Part shown: positions 45,501-58,401 of the stretch, one piece after another
How the letters are laid out: the number at the start of each line of letters is the position of its first letter
How positions within the stretch are numbered: the first letter of the stretch is position 1
Assembly (NCBI GenBank): GCA_000727475.1
Contig: KL647307.1
Coordinates: 898,701 to 962,700 of the forward strand
Reading direction: 5' to 3'
Source of the DNA: Sarcocystis neurona
Taxonomy: Eukaryota; Apicomplexa; Conoidasida; Eucoccidiorida; Sarcocystidae
DNA length: 64,000 nt
The notes under the pieces: model-generated
Database searches by the model: none
What the model was told of the DNA's origin: nothing
Seen by the model: the letters and a program-made list of their open reading frames with translations, nothing else
Position numbers and translations under genes: made by a program

Positions 45501-45708
45501 AGTTCCGGGTGTAGAAACTGCACAAAGGCCTGCTGCCCACCCTCGTTCCCCAAATACCGCGCTCACTCTTGCTAAAAGATGCTTCTCTCTAGACAGAGCC
45601 TGTGCCGGTGTAAAAGAGTACAGCAAAGTGACAAATTAGCGAATCTACGTGCGGACTGCTTTGCATCCTTCTGCCGCCCCGTAGACTTTGAGTTTGAACT
45701 TACCAGCA
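41149..45708. other. Mostly unassigned stretch upstream of CCT
   Basis: Holds the CCT promoter at its left end. Coding-like pieces are listed separately (42099-44345). On the plus strand an exon-like segment at about 41792-41860 (VRGRCEEGTDIIRVNLEKEE) has an acceptor CGTCAG and a donor GTGAGC, but could not be linked to a gene. A TA microsatellite lies at 42560-42592. Positions about 44830-45570 show nothing gene-like. Confidence 0.35.
42099..44345 (-). CDS. Possible unassigned minus-strand gene (fragments)
   Basis: Three minus-strand segments have protein-like composition. First, 44345-44157, with NDAVCTVTLEHVENSHGVLK and VVLFSHLDRLRDGVTLHKST, ending in a stop. Second, about 43203-43129, with VTEKPLAGIVLFEFMESGLP between a CTCTGTCTAG acceptor and a CTC|GTAATT donor. 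Third, 42362-42099, with a Ser run encoded by AGC/AGT repeats. The plus-strand reading of the third piece would be a poly-Leu stretch, less likely as protein. I could not join them in phase and recognise no family, so they may be separate genes or chance frames. Confidence 0.25.
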
Positions 45709-48700
45709 ATGTTTCGCCGTGGGAAAGGTCGCTTCAAATTTTGCTCGGGGAGCCTCCCTGTAAAATCATCCTGGCGTGTATCCGTGCTGTGCCCGCGTTT
45801 CTCAGGAGTCCGAGGAACAAGTAGACACTGTCATTTCTGCAATGGGCAGCAGCTTCACCGATCTGACCAATATGATATGCGAGCAACTCAATCAAGACTT
45901 CGAAATTGGGAACCTGCTACCCTAGTACGTCTTAAGGTTCCATGCGGGGGTGAGCGTATTTGGAGTTAAGGATTTGGGACCTTAGCACTGTGTAACATGC
46001 TGCTGGATAACAGCGCACATTTTTGCAACATCAGACTAACACTCTGCTTGATGTCTATTGGAGACTCTGATCCAATTTTTCCAGCCCCGATCAAGTGGTA
46101 ATTGCCGTCACTTTGTTGCCCATGTAACGTGACCGAAGAAACAGACAGCTCTGAATACATTATCGTGCGTGATTCAGTTACTGTTGTCCGGATTCGTGTG
46201 GGATAGTGTAATCGAATTTTATTGTTTTTACGGAAGTGCAAGAAGGTCGAAACGACTCGTTTGCTTTGGTCCGCCAAGTACTGCTTTCACGAAGTTACTA
46301 TGACTTCGATAGTGTTGATATGCTCGCGGTGGATCTGCGACGAGCTAGCGTCCTACAAGCACAACAGTGATCTCGTGGAATGGTCGTTAATATGAGGGAC
46401 CCACTTTTGTTATGCGATCACCAGTTCGGTTAAACTGTTTCAATGTAAATAGAGTCCATTCACGGGAAATGATTACCACCTGAACAGAGGTATTCTCAGC
46501 TTCTCTTGAAGCTCCTCTGCGTACGGAATGATTTCCTATTTCTCCTTAATGCTGTGTTCAGTGGCAAGTTCATCAGCGACATGCTAGGCCTGACGGTAGG
46601 GTATTACTCGTTCGAGACGTCATGTAGAGGCGGCGAGGGATACCTGGCTACTTGCTCGCCAGCACCAATCGGTTCCCTCCCTCCGAATCCCTTTACAGGG
46701 CAACAGAACGACAAAGAATGCCGTGAGTTGATACCTGAAATATCAACTCGCGGCTGCGCTAGTGGGAATCTTGATTTTACTGAAGCCACCATTTTCCTGC
46801 TTGTGGAGTATCCCGCACACTACTGGAAAGCTCTTACGTGCTCAATGGGAAGCGGCTGCACAGTCTTCTGCGCGAGCGTGTGCTTACCGAGTTCTCGTCC
46901 GTTTGCCTTCCTGCAAAAGCATGTTCGTGCCCAGGTAGCAGCACTTCCATTTTACACAAAACATGCGTCAGCGCACACCGTTCATAATTGAAGGGAAGCG
47001 TATTCATTTTACGTAGAAGGCAGACGCAGGTGAAGGCATTGCATTTGGCCTCACTTAGGGGTTCTCTGCGGCATGCAAGCTCGTACGGATTTTAGTGCAA
47101 GGAGGCACTTCGCCGCTTGAAGCAGGGTGTGTGTATTATCAACTGATAAGAAGTTCCTAAGGGCTTTCGAATTATTTTTGTTGAGCACCGAATCGCGGAG
47201 GCGCCGCATTGGTGTGCGGTTTGAAATGGTGGATGGCATCGGTAGGAAGAGATGACGTACACACTAGGGAAGTTGCTGCTCATATGCAGAGTTATATCCG
47301 TACGTGTACAAACTCACGTGTTGATATATATATATATGTGTATATACCTGTTACTCTGTACAGTTGTACATAGAGACTTGTAGTTATGTGCGTGTGTATG
47401 CCGCTATAGGGGTTGTGCATCTCAAGAAGCCTACGGAAGGAGTGGAGTACTGGGGCAAAAACAGAATGTGATCCTGATGGGTGGCGTTCAAAGTTCACCT
47501 TTCGATTATATGTCTATTGTATTTTTGTCGAGTGTCTAGGTTCACGGCAGACACGCTCTGCGTATACTGCAGTCGCGTAGAGGCGTTGAATTATTTTCTC
47601 GTGCGTGCCTGTTGTCTCTGGTGCGGAAAGGTTAAAGGTCGTCTTTGTTCACATAGAGAAGCTTACCGGTTATGTGTACACATATATACCCACTTGCGTC
47701 CACTTGTCAAGGTGTAAACCCAGCGCGTCCCTCTTCTGTTCCGCGTATTCCTAACGGTGGGAAACTATTTCTGGCCATTGTAGATTGTTGTTTTGTGTGC
47801 GTGCCTGCAGTCCTCGACTGCCTGAGTGCCCTGCCCAGCGAGGAAGAGGAAATTCGAAGAAGAGATCTATACACAGACTTCTGCAGCAAATACAGAAACT
47901 GCATGGCGCCTAAGGAAATGTTTCTCTGCGTCAGCAGCTTCAACAAGCAGCTGCAACAGCTCTTGAGCGTCATCGACGACGACTTAGGTGCTCCTGATAC
48001 TATGTTTCGATTGGTCACCGAAACTTTCAGTTTGAATTTTAAGAACATCTCATATCGCCTAATATGTCTACCACAAATCCACTTTGTAGAAACGTAGCTC
48101 TTCTTGTACTTCTGTGGGCACACATATGTTCATGCGTGCGTAAGTGGAGCTATACGTAATTGTGAAGATTCAAATGTAGATATGCGTATATGCATGTGCA
48201 CAAGCATTCCTTTATGTGTATGGGGCTTAGATTTATGCAGTCGCCTTCGTCGGTATTGATTACATACATATACCTGTACACACATATATGTCTACACATA
48301 TTTGGTCTGGGCGGAGAAGGGAGATGCATGTAGCTGTCTTGCACAGGTGTCACCATCTTCCAGGTGGGCCGCAGCACTTGCTCAGTGATCGAGGAGAAGT
48401 GAGGTTTCTGAAATCTTGTGTCTAACACCGACCAGCAGCGTCTTCGCGAAAGCTAAATTACTTCTGTGTGCCGCAGTGATAACGCTGTCTCAACGTGTGT
48501 TCGTACAGTGTGAACGCATCGGCGATTGACGGAGACCTGCGTCCACATACGCGTATACGTGAAAAGGTGGTGTGTCCCTAGTTGGCTTTTTAGATGAATT
48601 GTTATTGAACGTAGTCATGTGGATGAAGTGATTCCGGTGGCGGCGACACAAGCGCGCACTTCTACACACCCAAGGTTGTCGTCCTTTTTACATTCACTTC

Positions 48701-50043
48701 TGCCTGTACGCGTGTGTGGACGTATGTATCGATGTACATAGATATTGTTGCACACAAAATGTATTCAAGTTCATAATAGGTTGAAGCGGAACAGAGGCGC
48801 TGAGGCTGCAAAAATGAACCAGTGATTGCTACCTGGCTGTGAAGTATCCGGGATAAGCAGCAGGAGCAGCAGTAGAACAAAGGGCAGTAACAGCAGCATC
48901 TTTCGGACATTTTAGTAAAGGCAGGTGTGAACGGTAGATAGCAGAGGAGCCGCAGCAGCAGTAGCAACCTACTGGGTTGGAAAGGAGCTGCGAGCAGCAA
49001 CGGCAGTCGTGCTAACGTGCGTAGCAGCAGGGGAATCAGAACTAGCAGCAGCACCAAGTTTACTGCCGTCGAGCTTGCCGAAGAGACCACACCAGCAATA
49101 ACAACGGCGGCAGTATCAAGGGCTTGGTCACGAGGAGCGGGATTAGGCACTTCGCAGCAGCAGGCTCAGTTTAACTGTGTAGCAGCAACAACGTTATGCA
49201 TGTGACGAGGAAGCAGGAGCGGCACCAGCAACAAGTTCATGTTCTCTTCCATTTCACAAACACAGTCTTGATCCGCACGAGAAATACCTAGAGAAGCGCC
49301 GAATGTGGGCCCTAGCGAAGTAGTGTAATCCAGCAGAGTTTTGTGACTTACCGTGTGCTGCTGCCTCTCTGTGCAGAGAAACCGGCACCCTATCGATTGA
49401 AGCCGGTGTTCAAAGCCCGTGCGACGAGGGTAACGGAGATTCCGAGGGACGCGGGCCAACTCGAGCAGCTGATGGTGATGATCGAGAAAGGATATGGTAA
49501 AACACCACGCAATCATCACGCTGATGCAACGCCCCTCATATGCGTATACACATATGTGTATATATATGTATGAATATTTGTGTATTTAGGGGTAGATGGA
49601 CAGAGATATACACACGGGAAACATAGATACGCGTATACATATACATATATAGATATGCGTTTGCAAGTCAACTGTAAAGTTTTGTAGATATATATTCATC
49701 GATATGAATATATATATATATGCGGCGAACCGCCTACATGTAGTATATGTATGTATATATATAAATATATACATATATACGTGTACTTCGTTCCGTGGAA
49801 GGACCATGACAGGACACAGTACATTTGTCCTTGCTGAGCTATCACCGAGAACTACGTGCTCGCGAGATGACGCACCCTCAAGCAGTGGGGTGAGAGAAGT
49901 ACAGCGTGTTTGCTTCTACTAATTTACTGTAGGTGCAGCTCTCTGAAAAGCAGGACGAAGAAATTTGCGTGTTGCACCATGTAGAGGACCCACCACTGTG
50001 TACACCGTATTTTATGCCTTCGTCCTCTACTCGTAGCGAGTGA
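45709..50043 (+). CDS. Unrecognised eight-exon gene, 259 residues
   Basis: I do not recognise the product. Eight exons join with matching phase at every junction: 45709-45759, 45806-45924, 46562-46595, 47540-47630, 47811-47987, 49377-49496, 49813-49889 and 49933-50043 (stop TGA). The start MFRRGKGRFKFCSGSLP is basic. Next come helical segments (ESEEQVDTVISAMGS, DLTNMICEQLNQDFEIGN, HALRILQSRRGVELFSRACL, LLSLVRKVLDCLSALPSEEE), a Cys-containing stretch (DLYTDFCSKYRNCMAPKEMF), KPAPYRLKPVFKARATRVTE and a Ser/Pro-rich tail. No signal peptide or transmembrane helix is evident. The largely helical layout with scattered Cys could suit a mitochondrial or scaffold protein, but that is a guess. The start exon is the weakest part; an upstream exon could replace it. 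Confidence 0.6.
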
Positions 50044-51230
50044 AGGCATGTGTTTCACTCTTGTGGGGAAGGAAATCATGAGCTAAATGGTAAGGGTATT
50101 AAGGTTTACTCTTGGGGAGAAAGACACCGTCGTTTGTGCTCTCATGTCACGAGCGCGTTCTTCCCCCTCTTGTCAACATTTGGCGAGACAGTTCATTCCA
50201 CTGTCCTCATGTATGGATGTGCACTCTGGACGTTCTGGCCAGAAATTCTGCTGCGGAAGTTCCTCAACAGTGTGGAATAGTACTGCAGATGTTCTCTCAT
50301 CAGGTGTGCGGGGTTCTTTTTTCACGAAACCGGTAGAGTATGCCTTTCTACAGAATTTAACCGGCACTGCACCAGATGCACTCATCTAGTACGAGCGTCC
50401 AGAAGCAGAAGGGGCGGCAGGAGAACCAGCAGCCGCAACGTTAATAGTAATATTGGTAGCAGTAGTAGGAGTAGCAATAGGAAGGAGAAGTTGTGACAGA
50501 AGAACCAACAGCCGCAAGAATAATAGCAGTACTTCTAGCAGTAAGAGTAATAGTAGTAAACAGAAATGGTCGCAGCAGAACAGGAAGCCGCAAGGATAAG
50601 AGGAATAGTGGTGACAGTAGTAATAGTATTCCAGCTACTATGGTAGTCGGAATACCAGAAGTGATCATTGTTGTTGTATCATCACTAGTGACAGTAGGTT
50701 TGAAAGTAGTAAGCATATCAATGTTAATAGGACTAGTGATAATAGTAGTGTCAGTGTCAGCAGTTCTCTGAGGATGGCTACCGTAGCAGTATCCGTAGTA
50801 GTGCCAGCAATAGTAGTGATAGTAGTAGCACAGGCAGTACTGTCAGTGGTAACAGTATCAGTGGTACGGGAAGAAGTACTAGCACACAAGCAGTCTTAGG
50901 AGTGTTATCATTAGAAGTACGTGTACTGCATGTGTAGTTAGTAATAGTGTCTAGGACAGGCTCAGTAATAGTAGCAGTAGGAGTACCAGTGGTAGTAGCG
51001 GCGGGATCGGCAGTCGCAGTATTACAAGTAGTAGAGCGGGTATTCGGAGTAGCAGTACTAAGGGTAGAGTGTGCAGAAGCAGCAAAAAGGCGAAGCAGTG
51101 GTGTCCGAAGAATTGCGGCGGAAATTAACGGAGATGTGAACCAACAAAGAACATTTCCCCGACACTTTGGTTTCGTGTGTGATGCGGACAATTGTACTTG
51201 ACTATGATAAGCTTCACGATGCACGTGTAA
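50044..51230. other. Spacer dominated by AGT-type trinucleotide sequence
   Basis: Begins with the 3' flank of the 259-residue gene. No supported exon; a pair of overlapping frames at about 50173-50389 (both strands) is compositionally ambiguous. From about 50405 the sequence becomes a degenerate (AGT/AGC)n tract. Confidence 0.4.
50405..51085. repeat. Degenerate AGT/GTA trinucleotide array
   Basis: About 680 bp of AGTAGTAGGAGTAGCAATA-type sequence with heavy drift. It keeps Val/Ser frames open on the plus strand and Thr/Leu frames on the minus strand, none with a convincing start or splice context. Confidence 0.65.
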
Positions 51231-51251
51231 AGTGCTTACGCTGCAGCTGCA

Positions 51252-52996
51252 GCAGCGGCAGGATTTGGTAGCTTATTCGGCACAAGTTTACTTTGTAAAT
51301 ACGGCGATGTATTCACACAGAGAAAGTGGGAGAACATTTTTTTTGCAACAACAGCAAGTTCTTTACTTGATTGAAAATATACTTCAGAAACGCGCCTCGT
51401 CTCCTCTCATCGCGATTGAAGTCAAATTATGTTCTTCTTCCGAATACATCACAGTAGTAGGAACATCAAGCAAGAACACGTGACGGCCGTTTCTCCTCTC
51501 CCTAGTGTCGTTTCTGTTGGCATTATTCTCTGTGGAATTGCAAAGCCGGCTGTTTGTTTGTTTCTCTGTTTGGCCGTTTCTGTCGCAGCGCATTACGGCT
51601 GTGCGCATGCATTTCTTTGGTCACATTCACTCGTCACTTTTTGCCGCAGATTCTTAGCGCGTGCTCGTCGAGGATATTGCAGCGCCGGTTGACCACTGGG
51701 GCGCAGTTGTGCGTGAGCAGTCAACATACGGCACTCGGAAATGGTGGAAAGAAGAGAGTTTCTGTACATGGTTACGGGTACTCTTGACATTTTCAGAGTG
51801 ATTTAGTGATAGCACAAAAGTATTCCGGCGCTCTGCACTTTCCCTGTAGGGGAATTTGGAGGAGGTGGTTGTTTAAAATTCGTTTCCACGTTCAGCTTAA
51901 TCCTTTGCTCTTTAGTGTAAGAATTCTCAGCGTTAAATTCCATCCGTTTTTGCACAGTGCACAGTGCTTTGAAGTGAGACCGTTTATATATTCCCATTCG
52001 ATCACCTTTGCCCGCCGCGAGTCACCGCTGGCGACGACAAATATTTTGTTACGACTTCCGAAGAAATATGTTTCTGGCTGTCCTTTCGTTTTCTCGCTTT
52101 CTGTTCTCAGTGGCAGGACAGGACAGCAGAGCTCCGCTGTCTGCTGCGCGAATGCGGTAGCTGCAGGTGGCGCATCAATGCGTTAAGTTGAGCTCCGCGG
52201 AGACAGGGAAACTACGGCGCGGCTTTGGAGGAGCCCTCGGTAATTTTTGGTTCTGGGCAGGCGTCTGTTGAAGCAGCCTTTTCAACTGATTCGCCTTGAA
52301 AAAGAAGCATGTGGCGAGGCTCCCTGCATTGCCTGGTTGGAAGAGAATGCTCTGTTCAAGTTTTAACTTCCACGTAGCTTTGTTACAGGTCATTTTCCCC
52401 GTGAGGTGCTTTCGAGGGCAGCGCGTGAGAGTCTGTCCGCAAGACGAATCTGCAACATGCGTGAAACAGACAAGCCACCCGTCGACTACGAAACAAAACT
52501 GTTTTACGTATCCACCTTGGTACAGGTAATGATGTTTTGAAGAGGAGTGCATGTGCAGGCCGCCCCGGTCAAATAACAATGATCAAAAACCATAGTAGGA
52601 GACAACGGATCTGTGGGCATGTACTCACGTACGTATGCACGTGGTCAAATCGGTGTTCAGCTCTGTGCATCCCTATCCGGACACGGGCATGTATGGGACC
52701 GTGTACACGTATGTATGCAACTATGTACACGGATGCGTGCATTCATATAGTTTATACCGTCTCGCACGTGTATGTTTTTGCGCGTGTCTGGTTGTAGGGT
52801 CACTTGTATACTTTCCCCAGCCGCGAATCCGTCTCTACCCGTTTGAAATGGCAGACGGATAATATGCAGTTGTATTCGGCAGAACACTAGAACACACTCC
52901 GATACAGGATGAATTTGAGTTCACGTATTGTACAGCATCATACGTATATATGTGCATACAAGTACACACGTGCGTACAGCTAGATATGTATTTACA

Positions 52997-53034
<38 letters not shown>

Positions 53035-55190
53035 CGTATATGCACGTATACGAGTGAATGATTAAGAGTTTTATTCGAGTTCCCTACAAGCCGAACTGCC
53101 CGTCTGGACAGATCAGCTTGTCCAGGGGGGTTCTCCGGAATCTGCCGGTACCGACGTCGGTACTGTTGAGGGGAAATTACGGTGATCTGTGGTGTTCTTT
53201 TTCGAAAAGGAGTGCAAACATGCACTGGCGTTGAGGCATGCTACATTTCTCTGCCTTGTTCCTTTCCTCGGCATGCGGAAGAGTAGAAGAGGTTACTTCC
53301 AGTAGACGAATGAATCAACTGCTCTATTGTTTCTTCATCTGTGTTCTGTGCGACAGCGCTTCCCAGCTGCACTACCAGGCAACGCGTGAGTGCCCATTTG
53401 GGCTGTGATAGACGTGATTCCTGCTATGGTGTAATAGTTCTGCTTCTCAGTACGTTGTCGTCCCTTCTCCCACATATTCACCGTTATGCCCTTGTGATTT
53501 CAAATGACGAGCCAGCTGCATTGAAACAGTACTTTTTTTCGTCGTCTGATTGGAAGAGTTTAGTGCATTCCCCGTCACTTCTGGTCCTGGTGTTATTCAT
53601 CTTGACGGCCGGTGAACTACCTCGGGCGTCGTAGCGCAAGCGGGCCACGACCATGAAGACTATCGGTCGAACGAGTACATTTGTACTTACGCCGCACTGG
53701 TGTATCGGTTTTCCTCTGATTTACCGATATCTGGATACCTTGTGATGGAGTTCGGCTCTTAACAGCAATTTTCATTCAGTCTTCCCACCCGCGAGCAGAC
53801 GGACGTGCACATCACATTTCTTGGTACTACGCAACGCGGCCGCCCCTTATTATCAAAGCGCCCACGCCTCTACTACCCGGTATACATTTTCACCTGCGTA
53901 GTGGACGAACAGCGCGTACCGGCACTGAAGACAATATATATATATATGCCTACTTCATGTTTATTGGGGGAAATGCTAGGAAAGTAATCCCTTGCTGAAG
54001 GGCTGCGGAGAGCTTGTGAGGTGGAAGCTGTACGAAGCAGGAACGTGTACTCACGAAAAATGTTTTAAAGCGAGCACGTCCGCGTGCTGCAAGCACTATG
54101 CACAAGTATTCGTATTTTGCTAGTATCAGGCAACAGGTAAACTGCCAGCCATGTCTGCTGTTGAGAATACTGGTCATCCATCCCTAGAGGTGCGCGGTTC
54201 CCGCAGCACCGTGGCTTTTCCGACGTATCTTGTTTGACGGCTCAGCATTACTCTTTCAGCTATCATCCTCTATTCGTCGTGATGGTTCTTTCAGTTCGCC
54301 ACTACCCTTCTTTAGTGGTAGTCATTCATCTTGAAGATTTTTGTGATACGCCCCTACAGCTGAGATCTATCTAATTATATCTGATCACAGGTGATCACCC
54401 TCTGCGCCGTCTCGCCAGTCGCTGATTTTGAATGAGGATCTCGGTGTTGCCATCCTACATTATTTATTAGTTATTCTGTGGTTTACGCCCACATGTGTCT
54501 GCAGCGAAGCGTGCCCTGTTTTGGCTACCACCCGAAACAATCAGAAACTTGTGTTTCTCATGGCGTCCGGATTTACGGTTGAGAATGTTCTCAGTGTCCC
54601 CTGTTGCATTTCACTTGCAGATTTCCTTTTCTCCTTTGTTCCATCTCTTACATACAGCTAGGGGAAGCGCTTCGCTGTACTATCCTATCACTCCTTAGCT
54701 TCGGGTCTTCACTTTCTTCCCTGCACCTCTTTTTACTTAGGATACTGTTGCTCTTCCTTCCGTCACTGCGTACTTCCAAATTACTGTGCTTTATATATCC
54801 TCTAATCGTTGGCCCACTTAAAAGACGTTCCTGGACGTTTCTCCTGCAGCGAAGCTCGTGTTGCATACGACCTTCGCGCTCATGTAGAGCTTTTTTTTCG
54901 TGGCCTGCTGGATTCTTCGAGACCCTCTGAATTCTCTCCTCTCCTGGTACCCTCGTCTCTTACAACACGGTCATTTCTTAGTCGTGTTTCCATTCTCGAC
55001 CACAAAGATGACACTCCCGCCGCGTGGTGAGCTGTTTCCAGCTTAGAATTTCCTGCAGCTCCTAATATGTTGCAGTGGCTGCGAAATTCTGGTGCACGTA
55101 CGACGCACGACGGCCGACCCTCGAGCAAGAATGTGTCCCCTTGTGCATTCGTAAAAACCTCCCCTTTGCACTGCTCTTACAGAGGATGAC
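51252..55190 (+). CDS. Unassigned multi-exon coding island
   Basis: Best chain: 52389-52525 (FPREVLSRAARESLSARR, then METDKPP-like RETDKPPVDYETKLFYVSTL), 53357-53385 (RFPAALPGNA) and 53451 onward (TLSSLLPHIHRYALVISNDE, then PAALKQYFFSSSDW). They join in phase. The last stays open to a TAG at 53632-53634 through a hydrophobic stretch (LLVLVLFILTA), so it may end as a tail anchor or continue into exons near 53640 (GHDHEDYRSNEYICTYAALV), 53799-53879 (DVHITFLGTTQRGRPLLSKR), 54507 and 55056. An upstream exon near 51258-51324 (RQDLVAYSAQVYFVNTAMYS) could join with phase 1. I do not recognise the family, and more than one gene may be present. Confidence 0.4.
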
Positions 55191-55361
55191 GGATCCCGTT
55201 ATTCTGCCTCACACCGTCATGAAAGCGGGATCCAGAAGCGTAGTGTAGTAATAAGCGTAACAGTATTCAAAGCTTGTTATCTGTCGCTCAGTGATTCGCT
55301 ATCCGTATCGGAGATACGCTCTATTTTCGTTCTTCGTCTCACGCATACAGAGTACAGTTTC

Positions 55362-55877
55362 CTATTTTTCGTAGTGTTTTTTTACCGGTTGACAGATCCT
55401 TGAGTTGCACAATCTAGGCATTAGAGCAACGCAAGTATCGAGGGAAACGCGGTGGCCAACGGAGACGATGACCGGATTTCTGCTGCGAGCAGACGGGCGG
55501 TATAGTGCGCCAAGCAGTTCAGTATTCTCCCTGTTGCGCAGATACAGAAAGGAACCCTTCCTGAAGCGGCAGCAATAGCAATAGCACCAGCCGTTGCAAC
55601 AGCGCCAACAGTTATGGCGCCGGTCTGAGCACTGAAAAGAGCCGCTGCAACTACTGCAGCAGTACCAGTGCAAGAAGCAACAGCAGTCAGCAGCAGCACC
55701 AGTGAATGCAGGCCCGCAAACATCAGAAGAGAAAGAGCCGCAAGCGCATACGTTCGAGTGTAACCCTTCACAGAAACTTTGTTCCGGTGTGTGCGCGCAA
55801 ATCCGGTCAGCACGTCTCCGCAGCTGCGATTGCAATCAGGTCTACCACGTTTAGCATGCTACTGCTTAGGGCATGTG

Positions 55878-55911
<34 letters not shown>

Positions 55912-57858
55912 ACACAAGTTACTGTACCAGTGAGGTCACGCACGTAACGGCTCGCATAGGAACACCCACCCAGCCACCCGTACACACACACACACACACC
56001 TCTCTACCTTTTTCGGTGTACGCCATCGTACATATACGTACACGCATGTGCATACCCTGGTGAACGCGAATATCTCACTCGTGTAGGTACTTATCCGCTA
56101 GATCGCGGATGAAGCGGCGGTTGTAGCGATCCACCTTCATGCACTTCTTCGCCACGCCGAAGGCGGGAATGTTGAGTAACACGCCGACGTGACAAGCCAA
56201 GCCGCACCGCCGTGGATGGAAAATGCCATTTCCATCCACCACGAGAAGCTGCGGGTACACTCCAGGGCACTGCGCCTACAGGTGTAGGCGCAGCGAAGCA
56301 CACAGGCAGACCACGTCGTTCGCAAGAACTTCCTGTGCTTGTAGCACACCTATATTTGACACTCATAGTACACATATTATGTACACGCGATATCGCTGGA
56401 AGGGAGCAGAAAGTGCCTTTGTGTGCTGCACCACGCGTCGGATACATATAAAAGTACGTACACAGTCAGAATGTTGTAATTTTTGATGGCGTTCACGAGC
56501 CAGCTACGCGTATAGGACACACGCAGGTGAACCCCAACGAGTGCAACACGTATGCGGCACGGCTGCATTAATTTTGTACGCCGCGCTCTCAACACGACGT
56601 GTGTCAGACGCAGCTGGCACAATGTACCACATCTGGTATCGCGGAGCAACGGTGTTCCAGTAATCCCCAGAGAGAGCATAGTCTGCAAGCGTGCAAGGTC
56701 AGGATGGCTGCGAGCTCCGAGTGAGTGAGTGTGAATGCGCCGGTGTAACGCACGTACACGGAAGGACTTCCATTTGCACGATATGGACCCGTACCTTCAA
56801 ATCCTGGAGGAGATCGACAATAAGGGGTGCCTCTGGGATCCGCGCAGTGGGAGGGAGGTACGAGAGGTCAAGAGAGGACACGGAATCAAAATAGAATAGC
56901 TAATGAGACAACTTGACACGTAGTAATCCTCACCTGCACGGCAACCAGCGACAGATGTATTGATACTTTAAGGCTACATGCTGCAGGCGCGCGGTATATT
57001 TTTAGCCGCTTCGTTATGGGAGTGTCACTCGAATCCCGCTACCATGCCAGCCCATTGCCCACCTACATATACACACCCATACATATACCCATCCCAGCAA
57101 TGTCGATCTACGGGCCAACGAATGTTTGTTGAAAGTCCTGTAGACGCATGCACGCGCCTGTCGGATGAAACTCGCCTCCTCTTGTGCCAAAAGCACGGAG
57201 ATACAGAAATGACTCGTAGCTTCTGCCGCACCTCGAAAGCCCAAATATCCTGGAACGTAATCAACGTCAACCGTTGTTCTTTTGGTACGCATTTCCACAA
57301 CCTGAGAGAAGCACACGCTCTATCATGTTTCCGGTCACGCGCGGGGGAGGCGTGACAACTATGAATTGCCTGCTTTCACGTGGGGTTTCTCTCTGCCAAG
57401 AGCCCACAGTAGCCCAAGAAAAACATTTCTCCCATGTATCAACAACGCACTCTCTACATCGTTAACCGCGCTCTGCAAATTAGATGCTCAAAATCCGGTG
57501 GCAAGGAAGACGAGACAGATGTGCCGGTTGTCAGGAGACCTGCAACTGTAAAGCCTATACTGGTAAACAAGCGGAGTAATTGCAGCGCTTGTACCACTGG
57601 TCATCGTCGGATCGATTACAGTGAAACAAGAGCAGTCAAACCAGTCCCAGTGCAAGGCGCTACAGCAGCATAAACATGAGTCCTCCTGGTTACTACATCC
57701 GTTGGTGTTTCGTCCTCGTGAGTCCGTGAGTATATGACGTACTTCCATCGATCGAAAGTTTATCACTGCTAGGGCAGCGACAGCGCGGAAGCCATCGTAG
57801 CTCACGTCAGCACCGCCCACGAATTGCAAGGTGCACTGCGATAAGTCTTCATTGCCGC
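55362..57858 (-). CDS. ENDOV: Endonuclease V
   Basis: Nuclease that cleaves near inosine in RNA (eukaryotes) or deaminated bases in DNA. Five exons: about 57858-57743, 57301-57232, 56832-56795, 56275-56079 and 55560-55362, in phase from the second onward. Signatures of the family: [10 protein letters not shown] (first catalytic Asp), [17 protein letters not shown] (catalytic Glu, its codon split G|AG by an intron), [20 protein letters not shown] (third acidic residue), [16 protein letters not shown] and [16 protein letters not shown] near the C-terminus. The resolved part is about 205 residues against 282 in human ENDOV; the N-terminal exon is missing or lies among the 58.4-60.2 kb segments. 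The intron before the last exon carries a (CA)n run (55884-55908) and a GCA-rich tract that leaves an Ala frame open. The acceptor I chose (CTTCAG at 55561) restores phase. Confidence 0.9.
55884..56000. repeat. (CA)n microsatellites in the last endonuclease V intron
   Basis: Two CA runs, about 55884-55908 and about 55984-55999, separated by normal-complexity sequence, between endonuclease V exons 4 and 5. Confidence 0.8.
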
Positions 57859-58401
57859 CTGTTTTATTCCCGCACACGAAGCAGGACACTACGCGTACAT
57901 GGCTCTATTACAAACACAGTGGGCAGCACTACAAGGACGCAGCCACAGAATACATGCATTTATATGTATGTATATATACGTGCGTACGTGCGTGTGTCCA
58001 CACTCGACACACCTATACTGGATCTGAATCTTACACCCGTTAGTACGGTTCTATGTACGTGTGGATGTGTACCTGTGTATACGTCCACATAATGCCCAGG
58101 TGTACGCTTGAGGTGTAAAGCGGCACAGGTCGGAAGCCACAAATCAGCCCAATTCTGTATTCAGGTATCTGCGTGTGCTGGGTACATAAGTTCTCCCGAG
58201 GATCGCAGACCCGTGCGCCCTCGTACACACACGCAACCGCGCCAACTGCATGACGCATAGGCGGATGCAACTTGCGACGTGCTTGAGTGAGAACGTATTT
58301 CTACAAATAAACACAGAAGTGATACATTCGTGTATTCTTTACATAGGTATATCTGTATCACGTGCAAGCTAAACCTGCCTACGAAAATCTAGCAGTCACC
58401 T

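Noticed and set aside
45966..46277. 103-codon minus-strand frame with protein-like composition
   Set aside because: Lies within the intron between exons 2 and 3 of the phased plus-strand gene; a nested gene cannot be excluded but has no other support.
55421..55813. 130-codon Ala-rich minus frame overlapping the last endonuclease V exon
   Set aside because: A different frame from the one carrying VSVGHRVSL; it comes from the GCA-rich intron tract.
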